Shown here: piece by piece, positions 1-6,238 of the stretch
How the letters are laid out: each line of letters begins with the position of its first letter
Position numbering within the stretch: position 1 is the stretch's first letter
From: CAZUSU01 sp964623315
GTDB taxonomy: Bacteria > Patescibacteriota > Patescibacteriia > Magasanikbacterales > 2-02-FULL-50-9b
Assembly (NCBI GenBank): GCA_964623315.1
Contig: CAZUSU010000022.1
Location: 1-9,310 of the forward strand
Direction of reading: 5' to 3'
Length of the DNA: 9,310 bases
Made by a program: the position numbers and the translations under genes
Notes under the pieces: model-generated
Told to the model about the DNA's origin: nothing
Database searches by the model: none
Seen by the model: only the letters and a program-made list of their open reading frames with translations

Positions 1-54
1 TGGAAACTTATTGGATTTGACCGTGTGGAAAAGACCATTCCATCGCGCTATTGA
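1..54 (+). CDS. possible C-terminal tail of an upstream gene (partial)
   Basis: Frame 1 is open from the window edge to a TGA at 52-54 and would encode 17 residues ending in GFDRVEKTIPSRY. The tail is basic and hydrophilic, and I do not recognise the family. In many bacteria infA follows adk or map, but this tail does not clearly match either. If real, its stop codon lies inside the -35 element of the infA promoter, which would fit the tight packing elsewhere. An open run of 17 codons is quite likely by chance, so support is weak. Confidence 0.3.
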   Translation, partial: WKLIGFDRVEKTIPSRY

Positions 55-79
55 CACCTTTTTTTTATTTCGTTATACT
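51..79 (+). promoter_or_regulatory. sigma-70-type promoter for the infA-led operon
   Basis: A perfect -35 hexamer TTGACA (51-56) is followed by a 17-bp spacer containing an 8-T run (59-66), then a -10 hexamer TATACT (74-79), five of six matches to TATAAT. The optimal spacing and position just upstream of infA make this the best promoter in the window. Transcription would be expected to begin near A86, leaving about 9 nt before the infA ATG at 95. No extended -10 TG dinucleotide is present. The strength of both hexamers would suit an RNA polymerase whose alpha subunit lacks the UP-element-binding domain (see rpoA). Confidence 0.8.
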
Positions 80-94
80 ACTGCCACGTCAATT

Positions 95-328
95 ATGAGC
101 ACCGAGAATGAAGCGCCCAGTAAAGATGTCATTGAACTAAGAGGAATTATAGAAGAAGCGTTACCAGCCGCACGGTTCCGTATCAAACTTGAAAACGGTC
201 ATATCATCATCGGTCACATGGCAGGTAAACTCCGCATGAATCGCATCAGACTCGTGACCGGAGATGAGGTTCGTATTCAAATGACGCCTTACGACCTTAC
301 TAAGGGGCGCATCGTGTATCGCTACTAA
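95..328 (+). CDS. infA: translation initiation factor IF-1
   Basis: IF-1 is a small cytoplasmic OB-fold protein that binds the 30S A site during initiation and helps IF-2 and IF-3 position fMet-tRNA. The 77-aa product has the full family pattern: an EALP segment, RFRIKLENGH, then GKLRMNRIRL, GDEVRIQMTPYDL and a C-terminal KGRIVYRY. Length is near the usual 70-75 residues, with a slightly longer polar N-terminus. The frame stays open upstream to a TTG at 11, but that extension would span the promoter and matches nothing in the family, so the ATG at 95 is chosen. No Shine-Dalgarno sequence precedes it, and the predicted 5' leader is only about 9 nt. It heads the operon, 9 bp before rpmJ. Confidence 0.96.
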   Translation: MSTENEAPSKDVIELRGIIEEALPAARFRIKLENGHIIIGHMAGKLRMNRIRLVTGDEVRIQMTPYDLTKGRIVYRY

Positions 329-337
329 TTTAAAAAC

Positions 338-451
338 ATGAAAGTTCGCGCATCGGTAAAACCAATTTGTAAGGATTGCAAAGTCGGACGCCGCAAGGGC
401 CGCGTCATTGTGATTTGCAAAACGCCGAAGCATAAACAGCGTCAAGGATAA
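338..451 (+). CDS. rpmJ: 50S ribosomal protein L36 (bL36), zinc-binding form
   Basis: This 37-aa protein begins MKVRASVKPICKDCK and ends KTPKHKQRQG, the standard bL36 layout. L36 is a very small, basic large-subunit protein that contacts 23S rRNA. The zinc ribbon is intact: Cys11, Cys14, Cys27 and His32, spaced C-x2-C-x12-C-x4-H, so this is the metal-binding (C+) paralogue rather than the cysteine-less one induced by zinc limitation. It lies between infA and rpsM, its conserved position in the alpha-operon region. Its final codons CAA GGA TAA supply the AAGGA that may serve as the ribosome-binding site for rpsM. No Shine-Dalgarno sequence is seen before its own ATG. Confidence 0.96.
   Translation: MKVRASVKPICKDCKVGRRKGRVIVICKTPKHKQRQG
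444..448 (+). promoter_or_regulatory. Shine-Dalgarno-like AAGGA before rpsM
   Basis: AAGGA ends 6 nt before the rpsM ATG at 455, a good spacing. It is the only convincing Shine-Dalgarno match in the window. It is formed by the last codons of rpmJ, so it may be a coincidence of coding sequence rather than a selected signal. Confidence 0.45.
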
Positions 452-454
452 TCT

Positions 455-844
455 ATGGCACGTGTCGCCGGAGTAACCTTACCCAACCCAAAGCGCATAG
501 AAGCGGCCTTGCCGTATATTTTTGGCATTGGCTGGACGCAAAGCAAGAAAATTCTTAAGGCAACGAGCATTAGTCCTGACATTCGCGTCAAGGATTTAAC
601 ACCAGAACAGACAGACGCGCTTTCAAATTATATTGCGGGAAACTTCAAAATTGAGGGTGATTTACGCCGCGATATTATCGGTAACATTAAGCGCTTGCGC
701 GAAATTAAGTCCTATCGGGGGACTCGCCACGCACGCGGTCTGCCATCACGCGGCCAGCGCACGAAGACCAACAGCCGTACTCTACGGGGCAACAAGCGTG
801 TCACTATGGGCTCGGGTAAAAAGCCAAAGGGCATGCTTAAGTAA
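455..844 (+). CDS. rpsM: 30S ribosomal protein S13 (uS13)
   Basis: S13 sits in the head of the small subunit and contacts P-site tRNA and, through bridges, the large subunit. The 129-aa product starts MARVAGVTLPNPKRIEAALP and carries the helix-two-turn-helix segment (YIFGIGWTQSKKIL, residues 21-34). It also has the conserved SYRGTRHARGLPSRGQRTKT stretch (residues 86-105) and a lysine-rich tail (GSGKKPKGMLK) expected to reach the P site. Length is slightly above the usual 115-125. It begins 3 bp after rpmJ and is followed 9 bp later by rpsK, as in typical alpha operons. In E. coli this region of the mRNA is the target of S4 feedback; I did not identify a comparable pseudoknot here. Confidence 0.97.
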   Translation: MARVAGVTLPNPKRIEAALPYIFGIGWTQSKKILKATSISPDIRVKDLTPEQTDALSNYIAGNFKIEGDLRRDIIGNIKRLREIKSYRGTRHARGLPSRGQRTKTNSRTLRGNKRVTMGSGKKPKGMLK

Positions 845-853
845 TTCAGAAAT

Positions 854-1246
854 ATGGCAACCACTGCACCCAAAAAAACAAAAAAGAAAGTTGCAAGGGC
901 AGTTACGATAGGGAACTGTTGTATTCAGGCGTCCTACAATAACACCATTGTTTCATTCACGGACGAAGGTGGTAACGTGCTGGCATGGTCCAGCGCCGGT
1001 CAATGTGGATTTAAAGGACCAAAAAAAGCAACGCCGTATGCGGCGGGCATTGTCGTTAAAACGGCGACAGAAAAACTACTGCCATTTGGTTTAAAAGACG
1101 TACATGTATTTGTGAAGGGAATTGGTATGGGCCGAGAAGGTGCCGTACGCGCATTGCATGCCAACGGATTTTCTGTATTATCAATCAAGGATACGACGCC
1201 GCTTCCGCATAATGGATGCCGTGCTCCGCGACCTCGTCGCGTGTAA
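854..1246 (+). CDS. rpsK: 30S ribosomal protein S11 (uS11)
   Basis: S11 lies on the small-subunit platform near the E site and the 3' end of 16S rRNA. The 130-aa protein has a lysine-rich N-terminus, the core IQASYNNTIVSFTDEGGNVL (residues 24-43), AWSSAGQCGFKGPKKATPYA (44-63), the GIGMGREGAVRAL loop (89-101) and the invariant ending NGCRAPRPRRV. Length is normal for the family. The ATG at 854 gives the expected N-terminus; no Shine-Dalgarno sequence precedes it (AATTCAGAAAT). It is 11 bp upstream of rpsD. Confidence 0.97.
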   Translation: MATTAPKKTKKKVARAVTIGNCCIQASYNNTIVSFTDEGGNVLAWSSAGQCGFKGPKKATPYAAGIVVKTATEKLLPFGLKDVHVFVKGIGMGREGAVRALHANGFSVLSIKDTTPLPHNGCRAPRPRRV

Positions 1247-1257
1247 CTGTTGGAACT

Positions 1258-1881
1258 ATGCGTATTACCGGACCAAAATGCCGCATGTGTCGCCGCGAAG
1301 GGACAAAATTATTTTTGAAAGGCGCTAAATGTTTTACGTCAAAATGTCCTATTGTTCGGCGCGCATATCCACCGGGTGTGCACGGTCCTAATGCCGGTCG
1401 CGCCAAAATTACCGGTTTTGGCAAACAGTTGCGTGAAAAACAAAAAGCAAAGCGCATCTACGGGCTCATGGAAAAGCAATTTCGCAATTATGTATTGGAA
1501 GCAACGGCGAGCAAGGGCAACACGGCAGAACTGCTACAACAGTTGTTGGAAACACGGTTTGACAACGCAGTATATCGCTTGGGTGTCTGCGAGAGCCGCC
1601 AGCAGGCGCGTCAATTAATTGGTCATGGTCATGTTAAAATTAACGGTAAAAAATTGGACATTCCGTCCTACGCCGTTCGTCTTAACGACGTCATTTCTTT
1701 TGATGCCTCCGCTTCAAAAGAAATAGCCAAGCGTCAGCAGGCAATTGAAAAGCATGAACGGCCGCAATGGTTGCAGTTGGATCTCGGCAGTATGACCGCC
1801 ACCATAATCTCACAACCAACGCTCAAGGATGTTGAACACATCTTCAACATTAGTCCGATCGTTGAGTACTATTCACGCTAA
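1258..1881 (+). CDS. rpsD: 30S ribosomal protein S4 (uS4), zinc-binding form
   Basis: S4 is a primary 16S rRNA-binding assembly protein and lines the mRNA entry channel. The 207-aa protein begins MRITGPKCRMCRREGTKLFL and has Cys8, Cys11, Cys25 and Cys30 (C-x2-C-x13-C-x4-C), the spacing of the zinc-binding form known from Thermus. The S4 RNA-binding domain covers about residues 98-160 (RFDNAVYRLGVCESRQQARQ and GHVKINGKKLDIPSY). The tail ends NISPIVEYYSR as in the family. An in-frame ATG at 1216 would add 14 residues and overlap rpsK; the family N-terminus shows the ATG at 1258 is correct. The leader offers only a weak GGA at 1252-1254. In E. coli S4 represses this operon; no site was identified here. 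Confidence 0.97.
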   Translation: MRITGPKCRMCRREGTKLFLKGAKCFTSKCPIVRRAYPPGVHGPNAGRAKITGFGKQLREKQKAKRIYGLMEKQFRNYVLEATASKGNTAELLQQLLETRFDNAVYRLGVCESRQQARQLIGHGHVKINGKKLDIPSYAVRLNDVISFDASASKEIAKRQQAIEKHERPQWLQLDLGSMTATIISQPTLKDVEHIFNISPIVEYYSR

Positions 1882-1890
1882 CATATCTCT

Positions 1891-2586
1891 ATGGAGAATC
1901 TTTCACTCCCCTCATCAATCACTTTTGAAGCAGGCGACACGCCGCATCGCGGCAAATTGGTCGTGTCACCGTTGTTTCACGGTTATGGCACGACGGTCGG
2001 AAATGCGCTCCGCCGCGTATTATTGTCTTCCCTTGATGGCGCCGCCGTCACCGCCATAAAAATCAAAGGTATTCAGCATGAGTTTAGCGCCATTCCGGGT
2101 GTCAAAGAAGATGGTGTTGAGATATTGCTGAATATCAAACAGATTCGTCTTAAAGTTTTTTCCGCCGAGCCGGTGCGTCTGCATTTAACGGTAAAAAAGG
2201 TTGGCGTGGTGACTGCCGGTGATATTGCGCCCAGCTCTGACATGGATATTATAAATAAGGATTTGCCGTTATTTACCGTTACCGATGCAAAACACCCTGT
2301 TGATGTAGAATTTATTGCACAGCAAGGGCGTGGTTATGTGCCGGTAGAAGAGCGCGCCAGTGTGGGGCATGAATTAGGCACTATTGCGGTGGATGCGATT
2401 TTTACTCCGGTACTGGACGTTGGTTACACCGTTGAATTCACCCGCGTCGGAGACATTACCGATTACGAAAAGCTGACCGTAGATATTGAAACAGATGGAA
2501 CCGTTACTCCGAAAGAAGCGGCGGTGCGCGCCACTAATTTACTTATGGATCACTATCGGCTTATTATTGATCAGCTCAGTGCTTAA
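1891..2586 (+). CDS. rpoA: RNA polymerase alpha subunit lacking the C-terminal domain
   Basis: Alpha dimers nucleate RNA polymerase assembly by binding beta and beta'. The N-terminal domain is complete: GYGTTVGNALRRVLLSSLDG (residues 31-50), EFSAIPGVKEDGVEILLNIK (64-83), GRGYVPVEE (146-154), AIFTPVLDVGYTVEFTRVGD (169-188), and the last helix near 212-231. The protein then stops at residue 231, whereas typical bacterial alpha is about 310-330 aa. The missing part is the flexible linker and the alpha-CTD, which binds UP-element DNA and activators such as CRP. The stop is followed after 8 bp by rplQ, so no displaced CTD exists here. A sequencing frameshift is unlikely because rplQ begins where CTD sequence would be expected. 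No Shine-Dalgarno sequence precedes the ATG at 1891. Confidence 0.96.
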   Translation: MENLSLPSSITFEAGDTPHRGKLVVSPLFHGYGTTVGNALRRVLLSSLDGAAVTAIKIKGIQHEFSAIPGVKEDGVEILLNIKQIRLKVFSAEPVRLHLTVKKVGVVTAGDIAPSSDMDIINKDLPLFTVTDAKHPVDVEFIAQQGRGYVPVEERASVGHELGTIAVDAIFTPVLDVGYTVEFTRVGDITDYEKLTVDIETDGTVTPKEAAVRATNLLMDHYRLIIDQLSA

Positions 2587-2594
2587 CGAATTAT

Positions 2595-2945
2595 ATGCGC
2601 CATCGTAAACATAAAGTAACACTGAGCAGAGTCAAGGGCCAACGTGAGCTTATGTTGCGTACCCTTGCGGCACAGATAGTTTTAAACGAAGGCGTTGTGA
2701 CGACCGCGGCAAAAGCGCGGGCGGTGCGTCCATTGGTAGAACGCATGATTACTCGCGGCAAAACGGTGAACATTACTTCTCGTCGTTATTTAATGAAATT
2801 CTTCACCACCGAAGCGCCGGTAAGGAAAATTCTTGAGGTGCTCGGTGGCCGCTACGTGGCGCGCGCAGGAGGTTGCACGCGCACCGTAAAATTAGGTCAG
2901 CGTCAAGGGGACGGCGCCCCACTTGTGCGTATTGAACTGGTCTAA
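2595..2945 (+). CDS. rplQ: 50S ribosomal protein L17 (bL17)
   Basis: L17 binds 23S rRNA near the exit-tunnel side of the large subunit. The 116-aa product opens MRHRKHKVTLSRVKGQRELM, followed by RTLAAQIVLNEGVVTTAAKA (residues 22-41), VRPLVERMITRGK (44-56) and a C-terminal DGAPLVRIELV, all hallmarks of bL17. Length matches the short, roughly 115-120 aa bacterial form. It follows rpoA by 8 bp, its conserved position at the end of alpha operons. No ribosome-binding site is visible upstream (CTTAACGAATTAT). Confidence 0.97.
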   Translation: MRHRKHKVTLSRVKGQRELMLRTLAAQIVLNEGVVTTAAKARAVRPLVERMITRGKTVNITSRRYLMKFFTTEAPVRKILEVLGGRYVARAGGCTRTVKLGQRQGDGAPLVRIELV

Positions 2946-2950
2946 CTCAT

Positions 2951-3307
2951 ATGAATAGAAACACTCACACCATTGATGCACAAGGACAGCCGCTCGGTCG
3001 TCTTGCTACTCGCGTGGCAGTTTTGCTTATGGGAAAGCATAAGCCAACCTATACTGCGCGTATTGATGGGGGAGATACCGTACGTGTCACCAATGTTACA
3101 CGGGTATTATTATCAGGAAAAAAGAGCGAGCAGAAGGAGATTATTCATCATACGTGGCACCCCGGTGGTATTAAGCGAACGCCTATTCAGCGTGTCATGG
3201 AAAAGCATCCACACCGCGTACTGGTGCATGCCGTTTCTAAAATGCTCCCACGTAACACGTTTCGTGCCGCACGTCTCAAACGACTCATCATTCAAAAACC
3301 AGTATGA
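2951..3307 (+). CDS. rplM: 50S ribosomal protein L13 (uL13), short form
   Basis: L13 is an early-assembling large-subunit protein. Conserved segments are IDAQGQPLGRLATRVAVLLM (residues 8-27), GKHKPTYTARIDGGD (28-42), the YxHTWHPGGIK-like HHTWHPGGIK (66-75), and VSKMLPRNTFRAARLKRL (95-112). At 118 aa it is about 20-25 residues shorter than the usual 140-145. The loss falls at the C-terminus, where the typical HPHxAQ segment is absent. The gene begins 5 bp after rplQ, and its TGA stop overlaps the rpsI ATG (ATGA at 3304-3307), implying coupled translation of the L13/S9 pair, which are conserved neighbours in bacteria. Confidence 0.96.
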   Translation: MNRNTHTIDAQGQPLGRLATRVAVLLMGKHKPTYTARIDGGDTVRVTNVTRVLLSGKKSEQKEIIHHTWHPGGIKRTPIQRVMEKHPHRVLVHAVSKMLPRNTFRAARLKRLIIQKPV

Positions 3308-3705
3308 CAGACGCTCATTCAGCAATGACACGAGCCGTGGGTCGCCGCAAATCTGCATCGGCGCGGGTTCGCATTACGAGCACAGACACGACGCGTACCG
3401 TTAATGGCAAGCCGCTTGAACAATATTTTGGTTACGCATTGCATCAGGATTTAATTGTTGAACCGCTCAAATTGGTCGGTTTGGATGGTACGTTTGGTTT
3501 TTCTGCTAAGGTTGCCGGCGACGGCGTTTCCGGACAGGCCGAGGCGATTCGTCATGGTATCGCGCGCGCGCTCGTTCGCTTAAATGCGGAATATCGCAAG
3601 ACCCTTAAAGTCGTTGGATTTCTGCGCCGTGATCCGCGCGCCAAGGAACGCAAAAAGTTTGGTCTGCGCCGCGCACGTCGCGCACCGCAGTGGTCCAAGC
3701 GTTAA
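3304..3705 (+). CDS. rpsI: 30S ribosomal protein S9 (uS9)
   Basis: S9 sits in the small-subunit head, and its C-terminal tail reaches the P-site tRNA anticodon loop. The 133-aa product contains GRRKSASARVRI (residues 13-24), VNGKPLEQYF (33-42), GQAEAIRHGIARALVRLN (77-94), and the basic tail RRDPRAKERKKFGLRRARRA ending QWSKR, with the invariant terminal arginine in place. The ATG at 3304 overlaps the rplM stop. A second ATG at 3325 would trim seven residues and remains possible, but the overlap favours 3304. A flippase gene starts 2 bp after its stop. Confidence 0.96.
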   Translation: MTDAHSAMTRAVGRRKSASARVRITSTDTTRTVNGKPLEQYFGYALHQDLIVEPLKLVGLDGTFGFSAKVAGDGVSGQAEAIRHGIARALVRLNAEYRKTLKVVGFLRRDPRAKERKKFGLRRARRAPQWSKR

Positions 3706-3707
3706 AT

Positions 3708-5162
3708 GTGAAATCCGTTTCGCACAATACGATTCTGTATACGGGAGCGTCAATCATCCAGAAGGCGCTCTCGTTTGTCTATTACTGGATAATCGCGCGT
3801 TCATTTGGACCCGAGGGAGTCGGACAGTATTCCTATGCGCTGGCTTTTGCCGCGCTCTTTTCAATTTTAATTGACGGGGGATTAACGCCGGTGCTGATTC
3901 GCGGTTGCGCGCAACCAAACCAGCAAGGCCGTGCGTGGCTCGTGCGCATATTGCAGTATAAGTTTCTCATAGCGCTGGCAACGTCATTTGTCATGATAGG
4001 CATTGTACTGTGGGTCAGCGGCCGCGCTTTTATGGTATGGCCGCTTATTTTAGTTGCTGGCCTTACGATGCTGATGGATACCGTTAACACCACGATGTAT
4101 GGCGTATTGCGGGCGCATCAGTTGCTAAAATTTGAGAGTATTGGTCTTATTGCCTCACAGGCGGTTGTGTTGGTTGGCGGTGTGGTAATTTTTGCTTTGC
4201 ATTTACCGGTAATTGTTGCCATTATGGTACTTGCTGTAGGGAGCGTCCTTAATGGGGGAATTGCAATGCGTGGGGTGTGGCGTGTGCTGTCCTCACAAAC
4301 GCCACGGCAGGAGGTGGAGCCATTGCCGGCGCTGGGCGTATTGGCAAAACAGGCGGCGCCTTTTATGCTCGCAGGTATTTTTGCTCGAACGTACTCTTTT
4401 TTTGACAGTTTTTATCTGGCAGAGGTTTCAAAAAATGGATTTGCCGGCCTTGGGGTGTATAGCACGGCAAATAAAATTACGTTTGCGTTTCAATTTATAC
4501 CGCTCGCGCTCATCGCATCTTTATATCCGGCATTTTCGTACGCCGGTAGCGCCGCTGACCGTGCCCTACTGTGGGTGCAGGCGCAGAGATATGTCATGTT
4601 GTGCGCGGGAGGAATTTCCGCGTTACTGATTTCATTGCGCTTGCCACTGCTTGATTTGTTCGGTACCGGTTTTTCCGCAGGAAGTACGGCCATGTTGATT
4701 CTTGCCTTATCACTGCCGTTTTCTTTTATGTCGTATCCGAACGGAGCACTGCTTAATGCCTTACATTTGTCGCGGCTTCAAACAACGGCCATGGGTGTTA
4801 CGGTGCTGGTAAATGTGGGTGTTAATATACTGTTGGTAGGCCGTTATGGCGTCGTAGGGGCGGCTATTGCGGCATTGTGCGGCAATATGACCCTTTGGGC
4901 GATGGGCGCCTATTTTGCGCACAAATGCGAGGAAAAACTGTCGGTGCGTGATTTTTGCTTATCTGCCGGCCGGATATATGGCGCCGGTGCCGTGGCCGCG
5001 GCTCTTACGTCTTTACTCGTCCTGACGATACCGGCACCTTTCAGATTAGTAACGGGTGGAATCACCGGTGTGATAGTATATGTTGGTGGTGTTTTGCTAT
5101 TTCGTGCCATCACTATTGCTGAACTTAAACAGGCATGGCGTATGATTCGGTCGCGCATATGA
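3708..5162 (+). CDS. Wzx/MATE-like polysaccharide flippase
   Basis: This 484-aa integral membrane protein resembles the polysaccharide biosynthesis (Wzx/RfbX, MOP superfamily) flippases that move lipid-linked glycans across the cytoplasmic membrane. The family N-terminus is clear: a first helix around residues 8-28, then ARSFGPEGVGQYSYALAFAA (residues 30-49). It is followed by a long alternation of hydrophobic helices, roughly 12-14 in all, and the GRYGVVGAAIAAL segment typical of the C-terminal half. Length is usual for the family. The GTG at 3708, 2 bp after rpsI, gives the expected N-terminus; a GTG at 3690 would overlap rpsI by 16 bp. Its TGA overlaps the next ATG. Its substrate cannot be read from sequence; the two glycosyltransferases downstream suggest a surface glycan. 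Confidence 0.85.
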   Translation: MKSVSHNTILYTGASIIQKALSFVYYWIIARSFGPEGVGQYSYALAFAALFSILIDGGLTPVLIRGCAQPNQQGRAWLVRILQYKFLIALATSFVMIGIVLWVSGRAFMVWPLILVAGLTMLMDTVNTTMYGVLRAHQLLKFESIGLIASQAVVLVGGVVIFALHLPVIVAIMVLAVGSVLNGGIAMRGVWRVLSSQTPRQEVEPLPALGVLAKQAAPFMLAGIFARTYSFFDSFYLAEVSKNGFAGLGVYSTANKITFAFQFIPLALIASLYPAFSYAGSAADRALLWVQAQRYVMLCAGGISALLISLRLPLLDLFGTGFSAGSTAMLILALSLPFSFMSYPNGALLNALHLSRLQTTAMGVTVLVNVGVNILLVGRYGVVGAAIAALCGNMTLWAMGAYFAHKCEEKLSVRDFCLSAGRIYGAGAVAAALTSLLVLTIPAPFRLVTGGITGVIVYVGGVLLFRAITIAELKQAWRMIRSRI

Positions 5163-6238
5163 AAATATTATTGGTCACGCTTGAATTTCCTCCGACCATT
5201 GGCGGCGTTGCTACTTATTTGGGAAATTTATATCGGGGCTTGCCGCACGCGGTGCGAGTATTTTCATCACGCGCCACCACGCCATTTGTTTGGTGGATGT
5301 ATCCGCGCTGGTATCCGTTTTATCGTGCGCTTCTGCGATATGTGGTGAGGGAGAATCCGGACGAAATTCATATATCACACATTTTGCCCGTCGGAATAAT
5401 GGCGTGGTGGTTGTGGAAACGCTATCACATCCCGTATGTTATTTTTTTTCACGGTACTGATTTGCGTGCGGCGTACGCACAGCCGCGCAAATGGCGGCGC
5501 GTTAAAAAAATAGTTCAGCACGCACGACGCTGTGTGGTGAACAGTGAGGCAACGGCACGACTCTTTGCCGATTTATTTCCAGAAATGCCTGCGCCGTATA
5601 TTTGCATGCCCGGCGTTTCAGTGCCTCCGGTTTTGGGTGACGCCGATACGATTGCTTTACGCGAAAAATATCATGTGGGGCGCCGACCAATTATTTTATT
5701 TTTAGCGCGATTAATTGAGCGTAAAGGACTACTGGTGGCAATTGATGCGTTTCAATTACTACTGCAACAAGCCGCGGTACCCCCCGTGCTCGTTGTGGTG
5801 GGTGACGGGCCACAGCGCGCAGTCGCCGAGCGTCAGGTGAGTCAGCTCCAACTTGATACGCATGTAATTTTTACCGGTGTGGCAACTGATGTAGAGCGAT
5901 GGGCGTGGTATCGTACCGCACACCTTTTTTGGTTTCCGGCGCAGGAGATAGCCGGTGAGTGGGAAGGATATGGTATCACTTCGCTGGAGGCGCAATCCAT
6001 GGGATGTCCGGTGATTGTGAGTTCAGTGCAGGGCCTTCCGGAAACGGTGCACAGCGGTGTGACCGGCATGGTGGTCGCTCCCACCGCCGAGGCCTTTGCG
6101 CTCGCGTCGCTGAATTTGCTGGATGATGCACACCGGTGGCAGAACATGCGAACTGCCGCACGCGTGTGGGCACAGCAACATTCTGTTGAGGCACAGCGCG
6201 AGAATTTTATCCGTCAGGTACTCACCCCAGACGTATGA
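5159..6238 (+). CDS. GT4-family (GT-B fold) glycosyltransferase
   Basis: A 359-aa cytoplasmic or membrane-associated retaining glycosyltransferase. The N-terminal Rossmann domain starts MKILLVTLEFPPTIGGVATY with the GG acceptor loop at residues 15-16. HGTD (98-101) and VVNSEATARL (126-135) follow. The C-terminal nucleotide-sugar domain has FLARLIERKG (181-190, with the expected Arg184 and Lys189), VVVGDGPQ (212-219), VIFTG (236-240) and the EX7E motif, Glu269 and Glu277 (EGYGITSLEA). These are standard GT4 signatures; donor and acceptor are unknown. The ATG at 5159 overlaps the flippase TGA (ATGA) and begins exactly at the family N-terminus; an earlier in-frame ATG at 5135 adds eight unrelated residues. 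It likely extends the glycan moved by the upstream flippase. Confidence 0.9.
   Translation: MKILLVTLEFPPTIGGVATYLGNLYRGLPHAVRVFSSRATTPFVWWMYPRWYPFYRALLRYVVRENPDEIHISHILPVGIMAWWLWKRYHIPYVIFFHGTDLRAAYAQPRKWRRVKKIVQHARRCVVNSEATARLFADLFPEMPAPYICMPGVSVPPVLGDADTIALREKYHVGRRPIILFLARLIERKGLLVAIDAFQLLLQQAAVPPVLVVVGDGPQRAVAERQVSQLQLDTHVIFTGVATDVERWAWYRTAHLFWFPAQEIAGEWEGYGITSLEAQSMGCPVIVSSVQGLPETVHSGVTGMVVAPTAEAFALASLNLLDDAHRWQNMRTAARVWAQQHSVEAQRENFIRQVLTPDV

Noticed and set aside
11..94. A 28-residue N-terminal extension of IF-1 starting at a TTG.
   Set aside because: It would run through the -35 and -10 elements and matches nothing in IF-1. The ATG at 95 gives the family N-terminus.
161..445. A 94-aa minus-strand frame opposite infA and rpmJ.
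   Set aside because: It is a shadow of two unambiguous conserved genes and has no recognisable domain.
633..911. A 92-aa plus-strand frame whose start resembles a lipoprotein signal peptide (LSVTLSAC).
   Set aside because: It lies almost wholly inside rpsM in another frame and runs into rpsK. The lipobox-like string is a by-product of conserved S13 codons, and no start signal or neighbour supports it.
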